Notes: a model not told the origin generated them from the sequence alone. A stretch of DNA of 64,000 nucleotides from Clostridia bacterium (GCA_017512805.1 JAFWES010000082.1:1-64000), one strand, 5' to 3'; positions 54,543-62,905 are shown, numbered from the stretch's first letter. Made by a program: numbers and translations.

Positions 54543-54838
54543 TGAAGCTGAATCTTCAACTGCATGCGCATAAAAAAGGAATGGGCTCCACCCGTAACGG
54601 CCGCGACAGCGAGTCCAAGCGCCTTGGGCCGAAGCGGGCGGACGGCCAGCTGGCTCTGGCGGGCAACATTCTCGTCCGGCAGCGGGGCACCAAGATCCAT
54701 CCCGGGCTGAACGTGGGCATCGGCAAGGATGATACCCTTTTCGCCAAGGAAACGGGCATCGTCCGGTTCGAGCGCCTGGGCCGCGACAAGAAGCAGGTTT
54801 CTGTGTATCCGGTGGAAACCGCGGCCGAAGCTCAGTAA
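54539..54838 (+). CDS. rpmA: 50S ribosomal protein L27 with Prp-cleaved extension
   Basis: 99 residues. The N-terminus [20 protein letters not shown] carries the extension that Prp cuts, here after about LNLQLHA; the usual site has FFA where this has LHA. The core follows: [17 protein letters not shown] and [20 protein letters not shown]27 lies near the peptidyl transferase centre. AACGGAGGAAATCACC precedes the ATG pair. Confidence 0.95.
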   Translation: MMKLNLQLHAHKKGMGSTRNGRDSESKRLGPKRADGQLALAGNILVRQRGTKIHPGLNVGIGKDDTLFAKETGIVRFERLGRDKKQVSVYPVETAAEAQ

Positions 54839-54859
54839 GCGTACGCTACAGGGATATTC

Positions 54860-54889
54860 ATGGGCTCTTGCGCGGCAAGGGCCCATTTT
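54860..54889 (+). terminator. rplU operon terminator
   Basis: ATGGGC-CTTGC pairs with GCAAG-GCCCAT across GCG (54860-54886), followed by TTTTA. Confidence 0.8.
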
Positions 54890-54911
54890 ACGTCAGACAG
54901 GGGGAAGGATC

Positions 54912-56945
54912 ATGACAGAGACCAGGGGAAAGAAAACCTTCTATATCAGCACGCCCATTTACTATCCCTCCGACAATCTGCACATCGGGCACGCCTATTG
55001 TTCCACGGCGGCGGACTGCATGGCCCGGTTCAAGAAGCTGACGGGATACGACACGTTTTTCCTGACCGGGACCGACGAGCACGGGCAGAAGATCGAGAAG
55101 AAAGCCATCGCCCAGGGAGTCACGCCCCAGGCCTATGTGGATCACATCGTGGCGGGGATCAAGGAACTGTGGAAGCTGATGGACATCGAATATGACGATT
55201 TCATCCGCACCACGGACGAGCGGCACGTGACTGCCGTGCAGAAGATCTTCCGGCAGCTGTATGATCAGGGGGACATCTACAAGGCGGAATACGAGGGCTG
55301 GTACTGCACCCCCTGCGAAAGCTTCTGGACGGAGCTGCAGCTGAAGGACGGGAAATGCCCGGACTGCGGCCGTCCGGTGGAAAAGACGAAGGAAGAAAGC
55401 TATTTCTTCCGGATGAACAAGTATGCCCCCTGGCTGATTCAGTACATTGAGGAGCATCCCGACTTCATCCAGCCGGCCAGCCGGGCCAACGAGATGCTGA
55501 ACAATTTCCTCCGGCCCGGGCTGCAGGATCTGTGCGTGAGCCGGACCAGCGTCAAATGGGGCATTCCCGTGGACTTTGATCCGAAGCATACGATCTATGT
55601 CTGGATCGACGCCCTGTCCAATTACATCACCGCCCTGGGCTACGGGACGGAGCGGGACGAGCGGTTCCGGAAATACTGGCCGGCGGATGTGCATCTGGTG
55701 GGGAAGGAAATCGTCCGGTTCCACACCATTTACTGGCCCATTATGCTGCATGCCCTGGGGCTGCCGCTGCCCAAGCAGGTGTTCGGCCACGGATGGCTGG
55801 TCATCGATGGGAAAAAGATGGGCAAATCCGTGGGGAACGTGGTGGACCCGGTGGTGCTTTGCAACCGGTACTCCAGCGACGCGGTGCGCTATTTCCTGAT
55901 GCGGGAAATGCCCTTCGGCAGCGACGGGGAGTTCACCCTCAAGTCCATGCTGACCCGGATCAACGCCGACCTGGCCAATGACCTGGGCAACCTGGTCAGC
56001 CGGACCGTGGCCATGATCGAAAAGTACTGCGGCGGGCGGATTCCAGCTCCCAATGCCCCGGAGGAGATCGACAGGGCCCTGTGGGAGCTGGCGGAGAAGA
56101 CGCCCGGGCGGGTGGAGGAGCAGGTCAACGCGTTCCAGTTCTCCGCCGCGCTGCAGGAAATCTGGAAGCTGATCGGCGAATGCAACCGCTACATCGACCA
56201 GACCCAGCCCTGGGTGCTGGGCAAGAGCGAGGACGGCGCGCCCCGGCTGGCCACCGTGCTGTATACGCTGGCGGAGTGCGTGCGCCGCGTCGCGGTCTGC
56301 GTCAGCTTCGTCATGCCCCGGACGCCGGAGCGGATTTTTGCCCAGATCGGCGTGGAAGAGGAGGGGCTGAAGAGCTGGGATTCCGTGAACCGGCCCTTTG
56401 CCGTGCTGCCCGCCGGGCTGCAGGTAAAGAAGGGCGAGGCCCTGTTCCCCCGGCTGGATATCCAGAAGGAAATCGACCGGGACGCGGACGCCGCGGAGGA
56501 CGCGGAAAAGGCGGCGGAGAAAGCGGCCAAAGAAGCGGCCAAGGCCGGGAAGAAGGAGCAGAAAGCCGAGAAAAAGGCCGAGAAAGCCCCGAAGGCCGAG
56601 GAACCGTTCTTCCCCGCGGAGATCGGGATCGAGGCCTTCGATCAGTGCAAGATGCAGGTGGCCCGGGTGCTGGAATGCGCCAGGGTGGATAAGAGCAATA
56701 AGCTGCTGCAGTTCCGCCTGAGCTTCGGCAAGGACGGGGAACGCACCATCCTCAGCGGCATTGCGAAGTATTACGCGCCGGAGGAGCTGGTGGGGAAACA
56801 GGTGATCGTGCTGGCGAATCTGGCGCCCCGGAAGATCATGGGCGTGGAAAGCCAGGGGATGATCCTTTCCGCGCTGGACGACAAGGGCGAATTGCGGCTG
56901 CTGAGCGTTGGCGAAGGCGTCGAAGACGGAGCCGTTGTAGGATAA
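54912..56945 (+). CDS. metG: Methionyl-tRNA synthetase
   Basis: 677 residues. The HIGH motif is DNLHIGHAYCSTA near residue 24 and the KMSKS loop is DGKKMGKSVGN near residue 302. A zinc knuckle has CTPCESFW and CPDCG near residue 135. A Lys/Ala-rich linker (about 515-560) joins a C-terminal tRNA-binding (EMAP/Trbp111-like) domain. It charges tRNA-Met in the cytoplasm. AGGGGGAAGGATC precedes the ATG at 54912. Confidence 0.96.
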   Translation: MTETRGKKTFYISTPIYYPSDNLHIGHAYCSTAADCMARFKKLTGYDTFFLTGTDEHGQKIEKKAIAQGVTPQAYVDHIVAGIKELWKLMDIEYDDFIRTTDERHVTAVQKIFRQLYDQGDIYKAEYEGWYCTPCESFWTELQLKDGKCPDCGRPVEKTKEESYFFRMNKYAPWLIQYIEEHPDFIQPASRANEMLNNFLRPGLQDLCVSRTSVKWGIPVDFDPKHTIYVWIDALSNYITALGYGTERDERFRKYWPADVHLVGKEIVRFHTIYWPIMLHALGLPLPKQVFGHGWLVIDGKKMGKSVGNVVDPVVLCNRYSSDAVRYFLMREMPFGSDGEFTLKSMLTRINADLANDLGNLVSRTVAMIEKYCGGRIPAPNAPEEIDRALWELAEKTPGRVEEQVNAFQFSAALQEIWKLIGECNRYIDQTQPWVLGKSEDGAPRLATVLYTLAECVRRVAVCVSFVMPRTPERIFAQIGVEEEGLKSWDSVNRPFAVLPAGLQVKKGEALFPRLDIQKEIDRDADAAEDAEKAAEKAAKEAAKAGKKEQKAEKKAEKAPKAEEPFFPAEIGIEAFDQCKMQVARVLECARVDKSNKLLQFRLSFGKDGERTILSGIAKYYAPEELVGKQVIVLANLAPRKIMGVESQGMILSALDDKGELRLLSVGEGVEDGAVVG

Positions 56946-56953
56946 AAGACGAT

Positions 56954-56982
56954 CCGCTCCCCGGGCCGGGGAGCGGGTTTTT
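56954..56982 (+). terminator. metG terminator
   Basis: CCGCTCCCC (56954-56962) pairs with GGGGAGCGG (56968-56976), followed by G and five T. Confidence 0.88.
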
Positions 56983-57007
56983 CAAAGGAAGAGGGGAACG
57001 GGTCAAA

Positions 57008-57781
57008 ATGCGGCTTTTTGACAGCCACTGCCACGTCAACGAGGATCGTTTTGACGAGGACCGGGAGGAAGTGCTGGCCCGGATGGCGGAATACGGGATC
57101 GAGAAGTACGCGGTCATCGGATCGGACATCGCCACCTCCCAGGCCTGCGTGGCCTACCGGAAGGAGCACGGGAACGCGGTCTGCGCGGTGGGCATTCATC
57201 CCCATGAAGCCAAGGAGTACAGGGAAGGGGATCTGGACCGGCTGGCGGCCTGGATCCGGAGCGGGGAGGCTCAGGCCATCGGAGAGATCGGGCTGGACTA
57301 TTACTATGATCTGAGCCCCCGGGAAACCCAGCGCGAGGTCTGCCGGATGCAGATGGAACTGGCCTGGCAGCTGGGGACCGCGGTGGCCTTCCATGTGCGG
57401 GACGCCCATGGGGACATGCTGGAGATCATGAAAAGCATGAAGGGGCGCCTGACCCCGGGGATTCTGCACTGCTTCAGCGGCAGCGCGGACATCGCGAAGG
57501 AATATCTGAAGCTGGGGTATCATATCTCCTTTGCCGGGCCCGTGACCTTCAAAAAGGCCCCAAAGCTGCAGGAGGCGGCGAAGATCGTGCCCCGGGACCG
57601 GCTGCTGATCGAGACGGACAGCCCCTATCTGGCGCCGGAACCCGTGCGGGGCCGGCGGAATGAACCCGCGAATGTGCGGTTCGTGGCGGCCCGGCTGGCG
57701 GACATCCGTCAGGAGGAGCCGGAGGATCTGGCGGCCTATACCTTCGAAAACGCGGAGAAGATTTACGGGATCAGGGCATAA
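57008..57781 (+). CDS. TatD-family metal-dependent DNase
   Basis: 257 residues. TatD motifs: MRLFDSHCHVNEDRFDEDR, VGIHPHEAKEY, AIGEIGLDYYYD, HVRDAHGDMLEI, LHCFSGSADIA and ETDSPYLAPEP. The enzyme is a cytoplasmic metal-dependent hydrolase, possibly acting on DNA ends. AGAGGGGAACGGGTCAAA precedes the ATG. metG-tatD adjacency is common in Firmicutes. It ends before a bidirectional terminator. Confidence 0.93.
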   Translation: MRLFDSHCHVNEDRFDEDREEVLARMAEYGIEKYAVIGSDIATSQACVAYRKEHGNAVCAVGIHPHEAKEYREGDLDRLAAWIRSGEAQAIGEIGLDYYYDLSPRETQREVCRMQMELAWQLGTAVAFHVRDAHGDMLEIMKSMKGRLTPGILHCFSGSADIAKEYLKLGYHISFAGPVTFKKAPKLQEAAKIVPRDRLLIETDSPYLAPEPVRGRRNEPANVRFVAARLADIRQEEPEDLAAYTFENAEKIYGIRA

Positions 57782-57784
57782 ACG

Positions 57785-57838
57785 GCAAAAGCCCCCATTC
57801 CCGGATCGGGAGGGAGCTTTCGCCTTCGTTCTTCTTTA
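57785..57838. terminator. Bidirectional terminator between tatD and XRE gene
   Basis: AAAGCCCCC and GGGAGGGAGCTTT stems (57787-57820) with T-rich or A-rich sequence on both sides. It can end tatD from the left and the XRE gene from the right. Confidence 0.65.
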
Positions 57839-58327
57839 TTATTCCGGCTTCTCCATGTGCCCTTTGGCGATCTGGCCGTTGACCCAGAGCTGCAGATTGG
57901 CGACCGAGAGGGCAATTTTGTCCAGCACCCGCTTGATTTCCACGAAGTCCTCATATTCGTCCGGGCGAACCCGTCCGTCCTCAACGATTTCCAGCAGGCG
58001 GTCCTTGCTGCGGCTCATCTGGTTCAGGGCGTTGAGGGTTTCCACCCCGATCTGCCCCAGCTCCTTGGGCTCCGGCCGCAGGGCGTTGACCTGGCCGATG
58101 GGGCATTCGTTGGCGCAATAGTAATTGCACAGATAGGGGGCTTTGTAATATTCCGCCATCAGGAGAACGTCCTCCGGCTGAATTTGGGTGCGCCCGTTTT
58201 CGATTTTTTCAATTCGCTCGGGGGAAAAACCGGGCATCAGCTCGGCGGCTTTTTCCCGGGTATAGCCCAGCTCTTCCCGGACTTGCTGGTAAATGGTTTT
58301 ATTTTCCTTGACTGATTTCCTGCCCAT
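57839..58327 (-). CDS. XRE-family regulator with a C-terminal cysteine cluster
   Basis: 162 residues. An N-terminal helix-turn-helix (YQQVREELGYTREKAAELM, then SPERIEKIENGRTQI) resembles Cro/C1 repressors. A middle segment CNYYCANECPIGQ (near residue 65) holds three Cys, possibly for metal or Fe-S. A helical C-terminal part follows, rich in charge. The ATG at 58327 lies behind AAGGAGTG. It is divergent from psuG, but no operator is evident. This layout recurs in clostridial HTH proteins of unknown signal. Confidence 0.8.
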   Translation of the reverse strand: MGRKSVKENKTIYQQVREELGYTREKAAELMPGFSPERIEKIENGRTQIQPEDVLLMAEYYKAPYLCNYYCANECPIGQVNALRPEPKELGQIGVETLNALNQMSRSKDRLLEIVEDGRVRPDEYEDFVEIKRVLDKIALSVANLQLWVNGQIAKGHMEKPE

Positions 58328-58517
58328 CTCTGAACACTCCTTTTTGGCTTGTAAAGAGAATGATACCACAAAACGCGGGAAAAGAACAGTCCGAAATCAA
58401 AAGAATCATCCGTGGCCCGTTCCTGCTCAGCTTCATGGCCGAGAGCGAGGCTGAGCAGTAACCGGGACCCATGATCAGAAACTGAACACAATGCAGTGAG
58501 GAGGCAAGGCATCAACT

Positions 58518-59444
58518 ATGCGTACGAACAAATATCTGGATGTAAACCCCGAAGTGGCGCAGGCGCTGGCGGAGGGAAAACCGGTGGTGGCGCTGGAATC
58601 CACCATCATTTCCCACGGCATGCCCTATCCCCAGAACGTGGAAACGGCCCTGCAGGTGGAAAAAATCATCCGCGACAATGGGGCGGTTCCGGCCACCATC
58701 GCGATTCTGGGCGGGCGGCTGAAGGCCGGGCTGACGGCGGAGGAGATTGAATATCTCGGAAAGACCGGGACGGGGGTCACCAAGGCGTCCAGACGGGACC
58801 TGCCGGTGCTGGTGGCGAAGAAAATGGACGGGGCGACGACGGTCACCACCACCATGATGATCGCTCATATGGCCGGGATTCAGATTTTTGCCACCGGCGG
58901 CATCGGGGGCGTACACCGGGGAGCGGAAACCAGCATGGATATCTCCGCCGATCTGGAGGAACTGGCGCATACGCCGGTGATGGTGATCTGCGCCGGGGCA
59001 AAATCCATTCTCGACCTGGGGCTGACGCTGGAGTACCTGGAAACCCATGGGGTGCCGGTGATCGGATACGGCACCGAAGAGCTGCCGGCCTTCTATACCC
59101 GCAGGAGCGGCTTCCGTGTCGACTACCGGCTGGACAGCCCGGAAGAGCTGGCGGAGGCTTTTCTGGCCCAAAGGGCCATGGGAATCGAAGGAGGCATGCT
59201 GGTGACGAATCCCATTCCGGAGGAGTATTCCATGGATCCGGAGGTGATCAACAGGGCGATCGATGAGGCGATCGCGGAATCGGTGAAGGCCGGGATTCAC
59301 GGCAAGGAGACCACGCCCTATCTGCTGGCGAAGGTGAAGGACATTACCGGCGGGGACAGCCTGGACAGCAATATCCGCCTGGTGTTTAACAACGCGGCCC
59401 TGGCGGCCAGAACCGCGGCAGCCTGCCGGCGGTTGAGGGAGTAA
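58518..59444 (+). CDS. psuG: Pseudouridine-5'-phosphate glycosidase
   Basis: 308 residues, normal length. It begins NPEVAQALAEGKPVVALEST, has TIISHGMPYPQN, and TVTTTMMIAHMAGIQIFATG, with NPIPEEYSMDPEVINRAIDEA near the end. PsuG splits pseudouridine monophosphate into uracil and ribose-5-phosphate. A partner pseudouridine kinase is not in the window next to it, though a PfkB-type kinase lies at 2181. GAGGAGG precedes the ATG. A 9-bp inverted repeat (CTGCTCAGC, 58424-58459) lies in its leader. Confidence 0.93.
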   Translation: MRTNKYLDVNPEVAQALAEGKPVVALESTIISHGMPYPQNVETALQVEKIIRDNGAVPATIAILGGRLKAGLTAEEIEYLGKTGTGVTKASRRDLPVLVAKKMDGATTVTTTMMIAHMAGIQIFATGGIGGVHRGAETSMDISADLEELAHTPVMVICAGAKSILDLGLTLEYLETHGVPVIGYGTEELPAFYTRRSGFRVDYRLDSPEELAEAFLAQRAMGIEGGMLVTNPIPEEYSMDPEVINRAIDEAIAESVKAGIHGKETTPYLLAKVKDITGGDSLDSNIRLVFNNAALAARTAAACRRLRE

Positions 59445-59550
59445 GCCGGCGATGGGGGACGGGCCCTCGGTTTCTGACGGCGGATGCGAATAAAAGCGCT
59501 CCCCGCCCGGCGGAACGGAGAGCCCCGTCCTCCTGTTTTTTTCGGAGGGG

Positions 59551-59579
59551 TTGACAGGATCATAAATATTTGATAAAAT
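59551..59579 (+). promoter_or_regulatory. ohrR-like operon promoter
   Basis: TTGACA (59551-59556), 17 bases, TAAAAT (59574-59579). Confidence 0.85.
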
Positions 59580-59585
59580 ATATTT

Positions 59586-59599
59586 GTTTCAAACGAAAC
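59586..59599. promoter_or_regulatory. Putative MarR/OhrR operator
   Basis: GTTTC-AAAC-GAAAC is a palindrome 7 bases behind the -10 box and 15 bases before the ATG, a place that would block transcription when bound. Confidence 0.55.
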
Positions 59600-59614
59600 G
59601 TAATGGAGGAGGAC

Positions 59615-60124
59615 ATGGAAGGGCTGGAACTGGAACGGATGAAGCTGGATCATCAGCTGTGCTTTCCGCTTTACGCGGCGGCCCGGTATGTGACCGGGCT
59701 GTATACCCCCTGGTTGAAGCCCCTGGGGCTGACCTATACCCAGTATATCGTGTTCCTGGTTTTATGGGAGCGGGATCACCTGACGGTTTCCGAAATCGGG
59801 GAAAGGCTGATGCTGGATAACGGGACCCTGTCGCCCCTGCTGAAAAAGATGGAGCAGGCGGGGTATATCCGGCGCCTCCGCTGCCGGAAGGATGATCGGG
59901 TGGTGGAGATTGCCCTGACCGAGGAGGGGCTTGCCCTGCGGGAAAAGGCGAAGGATGTTCCCGGCCATGTGGCCGGTTGTGTAAATCTGGGTCCGGAAAA
60001 GGCGAGGGCCCTGTATATGCTGCTGTATGAGCTGCTGGAGCATCAGAAGGAAGAAAAGCGCGCGAAGGACTGTAAAGAGGAAAGATCAAAAACGGAGGGA
60101 AATGAACATGAAGACGGTTTATGA
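59615..60124 (+). CDS. OhrR-like MarR-family regulator
   Basis: 169 residues. Winged-helix MarR fold: LKLDHQLCFPLYAAARYV-like start with Cys16, the position of the redox-sensing Cys in OhrR, then TYTQYIVFLVLWE and LTVSEIGERLMLDNGTLSPL with KKMEQAGYIRR. OhrR senses organic peroxides. The ATG at 59615 lies three bases behind a GGAGGAGG that overlaps other in-frame starts. A glutathione peroxidase gene overlaps its end, so the two are likely one peroxide-responsive operon. The C-terminus is a charged tail. Confidence 0.88.
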   Translation: MEGLELERMKLDHQLCFPLYAAARYVTGLYTPWLKPLGLTYTQYIVFLVLWERDHLTVSEIGERLMLDNGTLSPLLKKMEQAGYIRRLRCRKDDRVVEIALTEEGLALREKAKDVPGHVAGCVNLGPEKARALYMLLYELLEHQKEEKRAKDCKEERSKTEGNEHEDGL

Positions 60125-60653
60125 TTTCACAGTGAAGGATCGGAAGGGAAACGACGTCTCTCTCTCGGAGTATCGGGGAAAAGTGCTGCTGATCGTCAAT
60201 ACGGCCACCGGCTGCGGTTTTACGCCCCACTACGAGCCCCTGGAAGCCATGTATAAGGAAATGCGGGATCAGGGGCTGGAGATCCTGGATTTCCCCTGCA
60301 ACCAGTTTGCCAATCAGGCTCCCGGGGACGAGGAAGAGATCCACACCTTCTGCACCATGAAGTTCGGGACGGAGTTTCCTCAGTTCAAGAAGATCGACGT
60401 CAACGGCGAGAGTGCCGATCCGCTGTTCGCCTATCTGGCCACGGAAAAGCCTTTCCAGGGATTCGGCAAAGGGCTGAAGATGGCGGCGCTTTCCAAGTTT
60501 GCCGATATGAACAATAAAGCCTTCGGCGACAAGGCGTACATCAAGTGGAATTTCACTAAGTTCCTGGTCAATCGGGATGGGCAGGTGGTGGCCCGTTTCG
60601 AACCCACCGTGGATATGGACGAAGTGAAAAAGGCGGTTGCCGCCGCGCTGTAA
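60108..60653 (+). CDS. Glutathione peroxidase-like thiol peroxidase
   Basis: 181 residues. Cys36 in NTATGCGFTPHYEPL is the peroxidatic residue (cysteine in place of selenocysteine). Gln70 in FPCNQFANQ and the Trp-Asn pair in KWNFTKFLV complete the site. Bacterial enzymes of this class usually use thioredoxin rather than glutathione. The ATG at 60108 lies eight bases after GGAGGG and inside the end of the regulator gene, so translation is coupled. Confidence 0.92.
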   Translation: MKTVYDFTVKDRKGNDVSLSEYRGKVLLIVNTATGCGFTPHYEPLEAMYKEMRDQGLEILDFPCNQFANQAPGDEEEIHTFCTMKFGTEFPQFKKIDVNGESADPLFAYLATEKPFQGFGKGLKMAALSKFADMNNKAFGDKAYIKWNFTKFLVNRDGQVVARFEPTVDMDEVKKAVAAAL

Positions 60654-60667
60654 GAGCGAAAGCATCT

Positions 60668-60697
60668 GCGGAGATCCTGCGGGATCTCCGCGTTTTT
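60668..60697 (+). terminator. Glutathione peroxidase terminator
   Basis: GCGGAGATCC, loop TGCG, GGATCTCCGC, then G and five T. Confidence 0.92.
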
Positions 60698-60699
60698 GA

Positions 60700-60728
60700 T
60701 TGACGAAATCCGCCGGACGCATTATGAT
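60700..60728 (+). promoter_or_regulatory. Aldo/keto reductase promoter
   Basis: TTGACG (60700-60705), 17 bases, TATGAT (60723-60728), 42 bases before the ATG. Confidence 0.8.
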
Positions 60729-60770
60729 AAAAAACGGAAAGCGGCACCATCACCAAAGGAGGTAGAAAGG

Positions 60771-61886
60771 ATGAACGAACTGATCAGAAGCAATCCCTTC
60801 AGGCTGGGGTTTGGGCTGATGCGGCTGCCCAAGAACCCGGACGGGAGCATCGACATTCCCCAGGTATGCGACATGACTGACCGGTTTATCGCCGAGGGCG
60901 GCACGTATTTTGACACGGCTTATGTATACGATGGCGGAGCCAGCGAGGCGGCCTTCAAGGCCGCGGTGGCGGACCGGTATCCCCGGGAAGCCTTCACCCT
61001 GGCCACCAAGCTGTTCGCGGCGGCGGCACACGACAAAGAATCGGCCCGGCAGGAATTCTTTACGAGCCTGGAGCGGACCGGGGCGGGGTATATCGACTAC
61101 TATCTGCTGCACGCGATTCAGCGGACGAATGTGGATAAGTATGAGGAATATGATCTTTGGAACTTCGTGAAGGAACAGAAGGCAAAGGGCCTGATCCGGC
61201 ACTGGGGCTTTTCCTTCCACGCGGATCCGGAGCTGCTGGAGGAGCTTCTGAGCAAACATCCGGACGCGGAATTCGTCCAGCTGCAGATTAACTACGCCGA
61301 CTGGGAGAACCCGGGCGTGGCCTCCCGGAAAAACTGGGAGATCTGCAAGGCGCACGGTAAGCCCGTGGTCATTATGGAACCGGTCAAGGGCAGGGTGCTG
61401 GCCAACCCGATCCCCGAGGTGAAGGCGGTCTTCGACCGGGCGGGCAGCGGGCGGTCCTATGCCAGCTGGGCGCTGCGCTACGCCGCCAGCCTGGATAACA
61501 TCCTGGCGGTGCTCAGCGGCATGAGCGACCGGAGCCAGATGGAGGATAACCTGAAGTCAGTGAAGGAGATCCCGTTGACGGCGGAGGAGCAGCAGGTGAT
61601 CGCTCAGGCCCAGGAAGCCCTGAACAATGACAAGTCCATCCCCTGCACGTCTTGCCACTACTGTACGGACGGATGTCCCATGAACATTCCGATTCCGGAA
61701 ATCTTCAACGTCTATAACCGGCGGAAGGGGAGCCCGGAATTCCGGACGGTCAGGGAATACAACATCGTAACACAGAATCGGGGGAGAGCAAGCGACTGCA
61801 TCGCCTGCGGCCAGTGTGAATCGGTCTGTCCCCAGCATCTGCCGATTATCGAGCTGCTGGAGAAGGCCCGGGAGCTGGAGGCCTGA
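60771..61886 (+). CDS. Aldo/keto reductase with C-terminal 4Fe-4S domain
   Basis: 371 residues. An AKR barrel has FGLMRLPKNPDGSIDIPQ, the catalytic Tyr/Lys region FDTAYVYDGGASE and TLATKLF. A C-terminal ferredoxin-like part holds CTSCHYCTDGCPMNIPIP and CIACGQCESVCPQHLPI, two Cys clusters. Such proteins are common in anaerobes; NAD(P)H and ferredoxin coupling is likely, the substrate unknown. AAAGGAGG precedes the ATG at 60771. It is followed by a minisatellite and a hairpin. Confidence 0.92.
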   Translation: MNELIRSNPFRLGFGLMRLPKNPDGSIDIPQVCDMTDRFIAEGGTYFDTAYVYDGGASEAAFKAAVADRYPREAFTLATKLFAAAAHDKESARQEFFTSLERTGAGYIDYYLLHAIQRTNVDKYEEYDLWNFVKEQKAKGLIRHWGFSFHADPELLEELLSKHPDAEFVQLQINYADWENPGVASRKNWEICKAHGKPVVIMEPVKGRVLANPIPEVKAVFDRAGSGRSYASWALRYAASLDNILAVLSGMSDRSQMEDNLKSVKEIPLTAEEQQVIAQAQEALNNDKSIPCTSCHYCTDGCPMNIPIPEIFNVYNRRKGSPEFRTVREYNIVTQNRGRASDCIACGQCESVCPQHLPIIELLEKARELEA

Positions 61887-61912
61887 GGAAGCGAAGGCCT
61901 GTCGGGCAGCCC

Positions 61913-62063
61913 GGAACGGCCAAGACAACCCGGAACGGTAAAGGAAAGCAGGAACGGTAAAGGACAGCCGGAGCGGCAACGACAGCCGGAACGGCAACGA
62001 CAGACCGGAACGGTAAAGGAAGGCCGGAACGGCAAAGACAACCCGGAACGGTAAAGGAAGGCC
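61913..62063. repeat. Intergenic minisatellite, eight 19-bp units
   Basis: Eight head-to-tail units (one of 18 bp) start with GGAACGG and read GGAACGGTAAAGGAAGGCC or variants such as GGAACGGCAACGACAGACC. Two sub-types (GGTAAAGG and GGCAA-GACA) alternate. The unit length is not a multiple of three, so no single open frame is conserved. Confidence 0.95.
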
Positions 62064-62089
62064 GGCGGCGAAACATGCCGCCGGCTTTC
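62061..62089 (+). terminator. Hairpin after the minisatellite
   Basis: GCCGGCGGC (62061-62069) pairs with GCCGCCGGC (62077-62085), followed by TTTC. It may end the aldo/keto reductase message. Confidence 0.6.
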
Positions 62090-62120
62090 ATGATCTCCGG
62101 CCGCGGTTTTTTCCGAAAAG

Positions 62121-62145
62121 AAAAAACCGCGGGCAGGGCCCGCGG
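62121..62145 (-). terminator. Aquaporin terminator
   Basis: On the minus strand CCGCGGGC and GCCCGCGG (62138-62145 and 62127-62134) are followed by six T (62121-62126). A larger alternative palindrome (CCGCGGTTTTTTC, 62101-62132) shares the same CCGCGG arm. Confidence 0.85.
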
Positions 62146-62164
62146 AAAGAGGATCAATGATCCG

Positions 62165-62803
62165 TCAGTTTTCACTGGACAGGAAACCGTACAGCACAGC
62201 CGCCAGAATGCCGCCAACCAGGGGAGCCAGCAGGAAAACCCAGATGCCGCTCAGATTGCCGGCGATCAGGGCCGGGCCAAAGCTGCGGGCGGGGTTCACG
62301 GAGGTGCCTGTGAAGTTTATGCCCAGCAGATGCACCAGGGTCAGGGCTCCGCCGATCACCAGGCCGGCCGCGCCGCCGAATTCCTTTTTGGAGGTGACGC
62401 CCAGAATGGCCAGGACGAAAATGCAGGTCAGAACGGCTTCGATGATGAAGCTGACCACCGCGTCCCCGTTATAGAGGGCATTGGTCCCCAGCTTGGCGGT
62501 ATCCTTGACCACGGCGCTGAGCAGACCGGCTCCGGCAATGGCGCCTAGGAACTGGGCCACCACGTAACCGATGAAATCCTTCATGGTCATCTTCTTCGCG
62601 CAGAGCATGGCAATGGAAACGGCGGGGTTGATGTGACAGCCGGAAATGTTGCCGATGGAGTAGGCCATGGCCACGATCACCAGACCGAAGGCCGCGCTGG
62701 TTTCCATCAGAGAGCCGCCGGTCTGCCCGGCGACGCCGCAGGCCACAAAAACCAGCACAAAGGTTCCGATGAATTCCGCCAGATACTTTTTGATGTCTTT
62801 CAT
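62165..62803 (-). CDS. Aquaporin (MIP family, AqpZ-like)
   Basis: 212 residues with six membrane helices. Two NPA loops are present: GCHINPAVSIAM near residue 60 and GTSVNPARSFGPAL near residue 180. The short GTSVNPARS half and small size resemble AqpZ rather than glycerol facilitators. It passes water across the cytoplasmic membrane. The ATG at 62803 follows GAGGAGGAAGTATCTTC; a longer TTG start upstream is unlikely. Leader hairpins lie at 62839-62874. Confidence 0.92.
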   Translation of the reverse strand: MKDIKKYLAEFIGTFVLVFVACGVAGQTGGSLMETSAAFGLVIVAMAYSIGNISGCHINPAVSIAMLCAKKMTMKDFIGYVVAQFLGAIAGAGLLSAVVKDTAKLGTNALYNGDAVVSFIIEAVLTCIFVLAILGVTSKKEFGGAAGLVIGGALTLVHLLGINFTGTSVNPARSFGPALIAGNLSGIWVFLLAPLVGGILAAVLYGFLSSEN

Positions 62804-62876
62804 GAAGATACTTCCTCCTCGTTCTTGATATTGGATGTTTGCCGGGCGCCATCCGGCAATCCCCGGAAACGGGGCT

Positions 62877-62905
62877 ATTATATCGCAGAACGGAGAAAAT
62901 GGCAA
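62877..62905 (-). promoter_or_regulatory. Aquaporin promoter
   Basis: On the minus strand TTGCCA (62905-62900) and TATAAT (62882-62877) are 17 bases apart. The leader behind holds two small hairpins (CCCCGGAAACGGGG, 62861-62874; TTGCCGG/CCGGCAA, 62839-62859). Confidence 0.85.

Noticed and set aside
61913..62063. CRISPR array
   Set aside because: The units are contiguous 19-mers without spacers, and no cas genes are near.
61846..62217. Minus-strand repetitive open frame across the minisatellite
   Set aside because: The unit length is not a multiple of three and one unit is a base short, so the repeat peptide is a by-product of the DNA repeat.
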